From Beijerinckiaceae bacterium (lineage in GTDB: Bacteria > Pseudomonadota > Alphaproteobacteria > Rhizobiales > Beijerinckiaceae), in the NCBI GenBank assembly GCA_022702195.1, contig JAKONB010000276.1:1-10879 (forward strand): 10,879 nt of DNA, written 5' to 3'. Both the position numbers and the translations under genes were made by a program. Shown here piece by piece: positions 5,444 to 10,879 of the stretch. The first letter of the stretch is position 1. Each line of letters opens with the position of its first letter. Under the pieces are notes generated by a model. That model was not told where the DNA came from and ran no database searches. It saw only the letters and a program-made list of their open reading frames with translations.

Positions 5444-5492
5444 CCCCTATATCAAGACGGGTGCAGCATCGGCTGCGACCTCATGACAGCAT

Positions 5493-5517
5493 AACGCCAG
5501 GTTAGCGGAGCAGTTCC
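5493..5517 (-). promoter_or_regulatory. EcfG-type promoter of the DUF1328 gene
   Basis: On the minus strand GGAAC (5517-5513), 16 bases, CGTT (5496-5493): an exact match, 49 bases before the ATG. Confidence 0.9.
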
Positions 5518-5688
5518 TCGTCCTGTCACAGGATTGCCACTTTTGGTGTCCGGTTCTTCAACCGATCGTCTCAGCCCGGCGCGGCAGGTTTCGTGCATGG
5601 CCGTTCGGGGTCGTCTCCTGCGGCGGATTGCCCATAACCCCTGCGCCGGCCACGCCCACTTGCCATGTGAGGCTTATCGCTATCTCCT

Positions 5689-5713
5689 GGAACCGGGCAT
5701 TTCGGGGGACGTT
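5689..5713 (+). promoter_or_regulatory. EcfG-type promoter of the 51-aa gene
   Basis: GGAAC (5689-5693), 16 bases, CGTT (5710-5713): an exact match. The predicted transcript start near 5720 is about 22 bases before the ATG at 5743. Confidence 0.9.
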
Positions 5714-5742
5714 CGTCAGAAGCCCTAGGTCAGGAGCCCGTC

Positions 5743-5898
5743 ATGAGAGAATCGCCTGCCGCCTCCATCGCCCAGCGCATCGTGAAAGCGGTGACGCGTG
5801 CCGTGGATGCCATCGCACGCGGGACTGAAGCCGCCCTGGCCGGTACGCAGCCGCAGCCGCAACTCGTGCCGGTTCGCGTCCGCGCCCGCACGCGTTGA
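5743..5898 (+). CDS. Small 51-aa basic protein, EcfG-controlled, unknown function
   Basis: A short gene. The product starts MRESPAASIAQRIVKAVTRA. Residues 7-33 should form an amphipathic helix (Ile, Val, Ala on one face; Gln, Arg, Lys, Thr on the other), followed by a Pro-Gln linker (QPQPQ, 36-40) and an Arg-rich tail LVPVRVRARTR. No Cys, no signal peptide, strongly basic overall. I do not recognise a family; nucleic-acid or membrane-surface binding would be compatible but is only a guess. Coding support comes from the Shine-Dalgarno GGAG 6 bases before ATG 5743, a stop at 5896, and an exact EcfG-type promoter placed at the same short distance as in the other stress genes. It ends 14 bases before the convergent mntH stop. 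Confidence 0.75.
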   Translation: MRESPAASIAQRIVKAVTRAVDAIARGTEAALAGTQPQPQLVPVRVRARTR

Positions 5899-5912
5899 GG
5901 CCGACGCGTCGT

Positions 5913-7253
5913 TCAGCTCCCCGTCAGGACGTCGGCCAGGAGCTTCAGGTTCAGTCCGACGATGAGTACCGCGATTCCCCAGGCGAGACTTGTCAGCCAG
6001 CCAGAGGTGGCGTGCTGCCCCATCTTGGACCGGTCGGACACGAACCGGACCAGGGGAATCACCGCGAAGGGCAACTGCATCGACAGGACGACCTGGCTCA
6101 GGACCAAGAGCTTGGCCGTCCCCTGCTCGCCGTAGAGAGCGGTCACGCCGATTACCGGGACGATGGCGATGCCCCGGGTGATGAGCCGGCGTGCCCAGTC
6201 CGGCAGCTTCAGCCGCAGGAACCCCTCCATCACGATCTGTCCGGCCAGGGTCGCGGTCACCGTGGAGTTCAGCCCGGAGGCCAGCAGGGCGGTGGCGAAC
6301 AGGGTCGAGGCGATGCCGGCGCCGAGCAGCGGGCTGAGCAGCTCGTAGGCCTGCTCGATCTCCTCCACGTCGGTGCGCCCGTGGGCGTGGAACACCGAGG
6401 CCGCCATGATCAGGATCGCGGCGTTCACGAACAGCGCCAGCATCAGGGCGATCGTCGAATCGGCCACCGCGAACCGGATCGCCGAGCGCTTGCCCTCCTC
6501 CGTCCGCGGATAGGCCCGGGTCTGGACGATGGAGGAGTGGAGATAGAGGTTATGGGGCATCACGGTGGCGCCGATGATGCCGATGGCGATGTAGAGAGCG
6601 GCCGGGTTCGTCACGATGTCGGTGGAGGGCACGAAGCCGCCCAGGATCGCCTGCAGCGGGGGTGAGGCCAGCGCGATCTGCACCCCGAAGCTGACGAAGA
6701 TCACGCCGAGCAGCGCGATGACGAAGGCCTCAAGGGCCCGGAATCCCCGGCGCATCAGCAGCAGGATCAAAAAGACGTCCAGGGCGGTGATCAGGGCGCC
6801 CAGGATCAGCGGGATGCCGAACAGGAGTTTCAGGGCGATGGCAGTGCCGATCACCTCCGCCAGATCGCAGGCGATGATCGCCGCTTCGCAGGCCAGCCAC
6901 AGGGCCACGCTCACCGGCCGGGGATAATGGTCGCGGCACGCCTGGGCGAGGTCGCGTCCCGTGGCGATGCCGAGGCGGGCGGCCAGGGCCTGCAGCACGA
7001 TCGCCATCAGGTTCGAAAGCAAGATGACGCTGAGCAGCGTGTAGCCGAACTGGGCGCCGCCAGCGATGTCGGTGGCCCAGTTGCCCGGGTCCATGTAGCC
7101 CACCGAGACCATGTAGCCGGGGCCGATGAAGCCCATCAGCCGGCGCAGCCACGATCCCGTCTGGTGGACGGGGACGCTGGCATTGAGCCGGCCGAGACTT
7201 GCCTCCTCCGCGGATGTCCGGGTGAAGCGCCAGGCCCGATCCTCGTAACCCAT
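5913..7253 (-). CDS. mntH: Nramp-family divalent metal (Mn2+) : H+ symporter
   Basis: A 446-aa inner-membrane transporter, the normal length of bacterial MntH with 11 membrane helices. Metal-binding motif DPGNW is in helix 1 (residues 56-60, in GYMDPGNWATDIAGG) and MPHN in helix 6 (in IGATVMPHNLYLHSSIVQTRAYPRT), both intact. Family role: proton-driven uptake of Mn2+ (also Fe2+), important under oxidative stress. The N-terminal segment AWRFTRTSAEEASLGRLNASVPV matches the leader of longer Nramp homologs and supports the start at 7253, though the Shine-Dalgarno is poor (GGGGA about 13 bases upstream). An MntR-like operator lies in the leader/promoter region. It is followed by the convergent 51-aa gene; the diguanylate cyclase gene is upstream on the same strand. 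Confidence 0.94.
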   Translation of the reverse strand: MGYEDRAWRFTRTSAEEASLGRLNASVPVHQTGSWLRRLMGFIGPGYMVSVGYMDPGNWATDIAGGAQFGYTLLSVILLSNLMAIVLQALAARLGIATGRDLAQACRDHYPRPVSVALWLACEAAIIACDLAEVIGTAIALKLLFGIPLILGALITALDVFLILLLMRRGFRALEAFVIALLGVIFVSFGVQIALASPPLQAILGGFVPSTDIVTNPAALYIAIGIIGATVMPHNLYLHSSIVQTRAYPRTEEGKRSAIRFAVADSTIALMLALFVNAAILIMAASVFHAHGRTDVEEIEQAYELLSPLLGAGIASTLFATALLASGLNSTVTATLAGQIVMEGFLRLKLPDWARRLITRGIAIVPVIGVTALYGEQGTAKLLVLSQVVLSMQLPFAVIPLVRFVSDRSKMGQHATSGWLTSLAWGIAVLIVGLNLKLLADVLTGS

Positions 7254-7302
7254 GCCGTGTCGTATCCCCGAGATCGCGTTCCACCCTTTGCAGGAGCGCG
7301 GG

Positions 7303-7322
7303 TTTATAGCACCGGCTATAAA
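7303..7322 (-). promoter_or_regulatory. MntR-like operator upstream of mntH
   Basis: A perfect inverted repeat TTTATAGC-ACCG-GCTATAAA, 50 bases before the mntH start. Its core ATAGC-N4-GCTAT is the same as in the MntR box I recall for E. coli mntH, a DtxR-family Mn2+ sensor site. It overlaps an AT-rich TATAAA that could be the -10 of the mntH promoter, so Mn-loaded MntR would repress. Confidence 0.8.
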
Positions 7323-7348
7323 GGAAATAAACGGCTAAGAGAGCTCCG

Positions 7349-7370
7349 CCTCGGCACCGGTTCGCCGAGG
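7349..7370 (-). terminator. Hairpin after the diguanylate cyclase gene
   Basis: A 7-bp stem CCTCGGC/GCCGAGG with an 8-base loop, 15 bases past the stop codon of the minus-strand cyclase gene and before the mntH operator. No T tract, so only a possible terminator. Confidence 0.4.
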
Positions 7371-7385
7371 GGGGCATCTCCTTCC

Positions 7386-8924
7386 TCACATGGCCATGCG
7401 CATGACGGCCGCCTCCGGCCGGGCCATCTTCACGGTGTTCCGGCCGAGACTCTTGGCCTCGTACAGGCAGGCATCGGCCGCCTCGAACAGGATCCCCGGA
7501 TCGGCGATGGCCAGGGAGGCGAGATCGGCACCCCCGACGCTCACGGTCACGACCCGGTGCGGATTGATCTCGTGCGGCTCGCCACGCGCAGCCACAGCCG
7601 CGCAGATCCGCGCCCCGACGCTCGCGGCGCCCGCCAGATCCGTTTCGGGAAGGATCACGGCGAATTCCTCGCCCCCGATCCGGTACAGGGTGGCGTTGTG
7701 ACCGCCGAGGGTCTCGGCCATCGATTGGGCGATCAGCTTCAGGGCGTCGTCGCCGCGCTGATGGCCGTAGCGGTCGTTGAATCCCTTGAAGCAATCGGCA
7801 TCGACCATCAGCAGGGAGAGCGGCAGCGCCTGACGGATCGCGCGTCGGATGTCGCGCGCCAGAACCAGATCGAAGCGCCGACGGTTCCACAGCCCGGTGA
7901 GCGGGTCCGTGATGGCGAGGGTCTGGAGCTCGACATTGACCTGCGCGGTCCTGGCCTCGGCGGTGATGCGTTGCTTCAGCTCGCGTCGCAGCAACTGGGT
8001 CAGGGCGAGGATCCCGCCGCACAGGACCAGCACCACGAGCCCGAGGGTGGCGGCCTTGCGCCACCAATCGGCATAGATCCCGTCCAGCGGCATCGCGATG
8101 CTGATCCGGAGCGGCAGGTCGCCCACTTGCGCGACGGTGAACCGACGCAGGCCTTCGCCGTGAATCGCCTCACCCTCGAACGTCACCGTGCGCGCCCGTT
8201 TCATCCGCTGGACGGCGTGGCGCTCCCCGACATTCCGCCCGATCAGGTCCGGCGCGGAGGGATGACGCATCAGGATCGTGCCGTCATCGGACAGCAGCGT
8301 GATGGTGCCGTCGTTCCGGATGCCGACCGCCTCGAACAGTTGGCGAAAGTATTCCAGTTGAATGACGCCCCCAACGACCCCGGCGAACGATCCGTCCGGA
8401 TTCGACAGCCGGCGGCTCAGGGGAAGCGATTCGACGCCGCTGAAGCGCGATCTGACCGGCATGCCGATGAAGAGACCCGCATCGTCGTGCTGGGCGTGGA
8501 CGCGGAAATAATCCCGATCGCGCGCATTGAAGATCGTGCCCGGCCGCGAACTCAGGATGATGTCGCCCTGCGCGTTCAGGGCGAGGATTCCACCGAAATT
8601 CGCAACGTTGCCCACTCCTCCGAACAGGCTCCGGTCCCGGACCTCCGGTGCCGCGTTCCGGATCGCCGGGATGCGAAGACCGTCCACCACATTCAGCAGC
8701 GCCTGGTCGTAGAGTGCGATGTTGCGGGCGACATCCCGCGTCAGGATCGTCGCGAGGCTGAGTGCGGTGAGGTCCGCACGGGCGCCCGCCTCACGACGCA
8801 TCTCGAGCAGCATGTAGCCGGCCACCGCGCAGAGGCCGATCACCAGCGCCAAATTGGAGATCGTGAGCGAACGGCCGGAGGGCACCCCCAGGAAAAAAGG
8901 GCGCCCGGGGGGGGATGTCGGCAT
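7386..8924 (-). CDS. Membrane-bound sensor diguanylate cyclase (double-Cache + GGDEF)
   Basis: A 512-aa protein making cyclic di-GMP from two GTP. Order: short cytosolic start; membrane helix about 22-41 (ISNLALVIGLCAVAGYMLL); a periplasmic sensor of about 245 residues with dCache features (RDRDYFRVH at 135-143, GLFIGMPV, SRRLSNPDGSFAGVVGGVI at 170-188); membrane helix about 291-312; coiled linker (LKQRITAEARTAQVNVELQ); GGDEF domain from about 335 (LAITDPLTGLWNRRRFD). The signature GGEEF (417-421) and the metal site VDAD with Asp375 are intact, so it should be active. The inhibitory RxxD I-site expected just before GGEEF is absent (the segment reads GGHNATLYRI). The start at 8924 places the membrane helix near the N-terminus; the frame is open further upstream to 9449 but crosses the divergent gene. 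It has a weak GAAGG about 10 bases upstream. No EcfG-type promoter. Ligand unknown. Confidence 0.93.
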   Translation of the reverse strand: MPTSPPGRPFFLGVPSGRSLTISNLALVIGLCAVAGYMLLEMRREAGARADLTALSLATILTRDVARNIALYDQALLNVVDGLRIPAIRNAAPEVRDRSLFGGVGNVANFGGILALNAQGDIILSSRPGTIFNARDRDYFRVHAQHDDAGLFIGMPVRSRFSGVESLPLSRRLSNPDGSFAGVVGGVIQLEYFRQLFEAVGIRNDGTITLLSDDGTILMRHPSAPDLIGRNVGERHAVQRMKRARTVTFEGEAIHGEGLRRFTVAQVGDLPLRISIAMPLDGIYADWWRKAATLGLVVLVLCGGILALTQLLRRELKQRITAEARTAQVNVELQTLAITDPLTGLWNRRRFDLVLARDIRRAIRQALPLSLLMVDADCFKGFNDRYGHQRGDDALKLIAQSMAETLGGHNATLYRIGGEEFAVILPETDLAGAASVGARICAAVAARGEPHEINPHRVVTVSVGGADLASLAIADPGILFEAADACLYEAKSLGRNTVKMARPEAAVMRMAM

Positions 8925-9167
8925 GCGGCGATGGCCTTCGGCTTCGGTCGTAAGATGCACGGCAAACGTTGACGAAAGGCTTGCGGGCTCATGCCCGGTG
9001 CATCGCGTCCCGTCGGTCCTCGGTGGTTTGCCACCATTGCATCCCGATGCGAACCTCTTAGCAAAGATCGTGGTCGTGCGGTGCGGGACCGTGAGCCGGC
9101 TGCCCGGCACGAGTTCCCGCATCGGCGAACCCAGGACGGACTCGACAAGGGTCTCTAGGCCGGAAGG
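8925..9167. other. Divergent intergenic region, cyclase / DUF2865
   Basis: 243 bases holding the promoters of both genes. No EcfG-type promoter with the spacing used elsewhere in the window, no long hairpin, and no RNA gene seen. A near miss (GGAAC-N15-CGTT on the minus strand at 9205-9182) lies inside the DUF2865 coding start. Confidence 0.4.
9162..9167 (+). promoter_or_regulatory. Shine-Dalgarno that questions the DUF2865 gene start
   Basis: GGAAGG directly abuts ATG 9168 (no spacer), which is too close for initiation there. It is 9 bases from the in-frame TTG at 9177, a normal distance, so the TTG may be the true start. Confidence 0.55.
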
Positions 9168-10175
9168 ATGACACTCTTGCGAACGGATTGGCGACGCTGC
9201 GTTCCGGCCGATACCCGTCGGCAGATGGTCGTCACCGCGCTGGCGGGCGTCCTGCTGGGCCTCGGCGGTGTGACGGCGGGCACGAGCCTCGTCCAGGCCT
9301 CGGAACGCGGCGGCCTCTTCGACTTCTTCGAGGACTTGTTTCACGGGCCGGGCCGCAGGGTCCAGGCCGAACCGTTGCGGGTGGCCCCGCGCCGGCCGCC
9401 GGTGCGGTATTCCGCGCTTCCCGATGCAGGCCGCGTCACCGCCGTACACGCGCCGCGCCGGACCTGGCCGGCTCCGGTGGTCCGCGCGCGGACGCGTCGC
9501 CTCCCGGCCTCTACCGCCCTCGCCGCGACCGCCGTGACGCGGGGGGCGCTCGGTGCTCGTACGGTCTGCGTCCGGACCTGCGACGGCTACCTGTTTCCCG
9601 TGGGCACCCTCGCCTCCCCGGCGGATCTACCGGTCCATGCGGCGGCCTGCGCCGCGGCTTGCCCCGGGGCGCCGACCCGGCTCTTCACCCTCGGGGCGTC
9701 CCAGACCGAGATGGACCGGGCGATCGATCTCGACGGGCGGCCCTATCGCGGTCTTCCGGTAGCAAACCTCTACCGGACCCGGCGGGTGGAGCGTTGCGCC
9801 TGTCAGCCCGAAGGGTACGCGGCGACGCTGCTCCCCTTCGACCGGGACCTGACGTTGCGCGCGGGCGACGTGCTGGCCACGCCCTCCAGCGCCCAGGTGG
9901 TGACGGTCGCGCGGGGCGGCGCGGTCGTGGCGGTGGATTTTCGCGATGCGAAGGGGCTGTCCCGCCGTGCCCGGCGGGCGATCGACGCCAAGATCGACGT
10001 GGTCCGGCGCGAGGCCGATGCCCAGACTTTCCAAAGGGCCATGCGCATGGCCGAGCGCGGCAACAGGGTCCGGGTCGCCGGTATCGGCGGCTTCGAGCCC
10101 GTCGCGGCGCCGATCGAGACCGAGGCGTCCTTCGCGCAGGTGCGGGTCGTGGTCCCCTCGCCCTTCGTCTATTGA
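9168..10175 (+). CDS. Exported DUF2865 protein
   Basis: A 335-aa protein (332 aa if it starts at TTG 9177). Signal peptide: basic start (RR, RRQ), hydrophobic core VVTALAGVLLGLGGVTAG (residues 21-38) and likely cleavage after VQA (44). A Pro/Arg-rich stretch (60-128) precedes the DUF2865 domain, about residues 131-260: VCVRTCDGYLFPVG (133-146), CAAACPG (161-167), SQTEMDRAIDLDGRPY (178-193) and CAC (210-212). The six Cys (134, 138, 161, 165, 210, 212) suggest disulfides in the periplasm. The family is found in Rhizobiales; function unknown. A C-terminal Arg/Ala-rich helix (264-300) and IGGFEPVAAP tail follow. 73 bases separate it from the MBL gene on the same strand, so they may form an operon. 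Confidence 0.85.
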   Translation: MTLLRTDWRRCVPADTRRQMVVTALAGVLLGLGGVTAGTSLVQASERGGLFDFFEDLFHGPGRRVQAEPLRVAPRRPPVRYSALPDAGRVTAVHAPRRTWPAPVVRARTRRLPASTALAATAVTRGALGARTVCVRTCDGYLFPVGTLASPADLPVHAAACAAACPGAPTRLFTLGASQTEMDRAIDLDGRPYRGLPVANLYRTRRVERCACQPEGYAATLLPFDRDLTLRAGDVLATPSSAQVVTVARGGAVVAVDFRDAKGLSRRARRAIDAKIDVVRREADAQTFQRAMRMAERGNRVRVAGIGGFEPVAAPIETEASFAQVRVVVPSPFVY

Positions 10176-10248
10176 CGCAGCCGCGTTGTGGCGGGTGCCG
10201 CGATGGCGTAGGGCCGGCGCTTGGCCCCCTGACGCGCCCGGAGCCGGA

Positions 10249-10879
10249 ATGAGCGACACACAGACCGATTCCGCCGTTCCAGGGCCGGACCTGGACGGGG
10301 CAGCGCCCGCGAGCGGCGTGACCGTGCGGCTCTCCACCCTGATCCGCCGCCGCATCTGCCCCAACGGGTCTCCGTTCACCGCCAGCGGCACCTGCAGCTA
10401 TATCGTCGGAACCGGCGAGGTCGCGATCATCGATCCGGGTCCTGCGGACGAATCCCATCTCGACGGCCTGCTGGCGGCGATCGCGGGCGAGCGCCTCGCC
10501 GCCATCGTGGTGACGCACACCCACCGCGACCACTCGCCGGGCGCCCGCCCGCTCCAGGCCCGCACCGGGGCGCCCATCGTCGGCTGCGGCCCGCATCGGG
10601 CGGCGCGCGACCTCGCGCCGGGCGAGTTCCCTCATCTCGACGCCAGCGCGGATCGCGCCCACGCGCCGGACCGCATCCTGGCGGAGGGCGACAGCCTCAC
10701 CGGTCCCGGCTGGTCCCTCCACGCGGTGGAGACGCCGGGCCACACCATGAACCACCTCGCCTTCGCCCTGCCGGAGGAGGAGGCCCTGTTCTCGGGCGAC
10801 CACGTGATGGCCTGGTCCACCACCATCGTGGCGCCGCCGGATGGCTCGATGCGCGCCTACATGGCCTCCCTCGACAAGC
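10249..10879 (+). CDS. MBL-fold metallo-hydrolase, LACTB2-like (cut by window edge)
   Basis: The first 210 residues are visible; the frame runs off the right edge. The metal-binding signature THTHRDH is at residues 89-95 (His90, His92, Asp94, His95), followed by His165 in ETPGHTMNH and bridging Asp184 in LFSGDHVM, so both metal sites look intact. The opening (RLSTLIRRRICPNGSPFTASGTCSYIVGTGEVAIIDPGP, 27-65) and the SGDHVMAWSTTIVAPPDGSM block (182-201) fit the LACTB2-like branch of metallo-beta-lactamase-fold hydrolases. These usually end in a winged-helix domain, here beyond the edge. LACTB2 in eukaryotes is an endoribonuclease; the bacterial substrate is unknown and this is not evidence of antibiotic resistance. 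GGAG 5 bases before ATG 10249 supports the start. Confidence 0.92.
   Translation, partial: MSDTQTDSAVPGPDLDGAAPASGVTVRLSTLIRRRICPNGSPFTASGTCSYIVGTGEVAIIDPGPADESHLDGLLAAIAGERLAAIVVTHTHRDHSPGARPLQARTGAPIVGCGPHRAARDLAPGEFPHLDASADRAHAPDRILAEGDSLTGPGWSLHAVETPGHTMNHLAFALPEEEALFSGDHVMAWSTTIVAPPDGSMRAYMASLDK

Noticed and set aside
6927..8972. 681-codon open frame on the plus strand opposite the diguanylate cyclase
   Set aside because: It is the antisense shadow of a high-GC gene with intact GGDEF and dCache motifs; composition is Arg/Gly/Asp/Gln-rich with no domain, and it has no ribosome site.
9182..9205. GGAAC-N15-CGTT on the minus strand, possible stress promoter for the cyclase gene
   Set aside because: The spacer is 15, not 16; it lies inside the DUF2865 coding start and over 250 bases from the cyclase start.
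9188..10252. 354-codon plus-strand frame and a 372-codon minus-strand frame over the DUF2865/MBL region
   Set aside because: Both are frame shadows; the DUF2865 frame has a signal peptide and family motifs, and the MBL frame has the metal ligands.
1..10879. CRISPR arrays, tRNA/rRNA genes, insertion sequences, prophage or toxin-antitoxin genes
   Set aside because: Looked for and not seen: no regularly spaced repeats, no transposase or integrase motifs, no tRNA cloverleaf, and composition is uniform.

Overview
The window is high-GC alphaproteobacterial DNA, most likely from Methylobacterium/Methylorubrum or a close Rhizobiales relative. This rests on the gene families present (PhyR with a sigma-like N-terminus, NepR, DUF2865, a YkuD lipoprotein with an SGCVRM motif, DUF1328, a KGG stress protein). 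In particular, the PhyR is 267 aa with its phospho-acceptor Asp at residue 190, as I recall for M. extorquens PhyR. The genus is an inference; no marker gene was compared.

Layout. 1-317 (-): start of pyruvate phosphate dikinase, running off the left edge. 485-1123 (-): L,D-transpeptidase lipoprotein. 1389-1832 (+): VOC-fold protein. 1908-2351 (-): stand-alone cyclic-nucleotide-binding protein. 2631-5898: a compact general-stress-response island with the KGG protein (+), an exported small protein (-), a probable small RNA (+), phyR (-), nepR (+), a DUF1328 membrane peptide (-) and a 51-aa protein (+). 5913-7253 (-): Nramp Mn2+ transporter with an MntR-like operator. 7386-8924 (-): membrane diguanylate cyclase. 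9168-10175 (+): exported DUF2865 protein. 10249-10879 (+): start of an MBL-fold hydrolase running off the right edge.

The main result is in the island. I find seven copies of the EcfG-type general-stress promoter in about 3.1 kb, all with exactly 16 bases between the -35 GGAAC and the -10 CGTT (six exact, one reading GGTT). Each sits at a sensible distance upstream of a gene, in the right direction. Together they form a locus in which the regulators (PhyR, NepR) and the neighbouring effectors share one sigma-factor input.

One of the seven promoters (3694-3718) precedes no ORF. It lies just upstream of a stretch that ends 66-95 bases later in a strong intrinsic terminator. The roughly 89-nt product would have a 5' stem capping a 34-nt C-rich loop, an architecture reminiscent of the sigma-T-dependent sRNA GsrN of Caulobacter. 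Its loop carries an 8-nt stretch (TCCCCTTG) exactly complementary to the Shine-Dalgarno regions of both phyR and nepR, which suggests a post-transcriptional feedback loop on the stress switch itself. The promoters, terminator and complementarity are seen directly; the RNA and its targets are inferred. The cognate sigma factor gene ecfG is not in the window.
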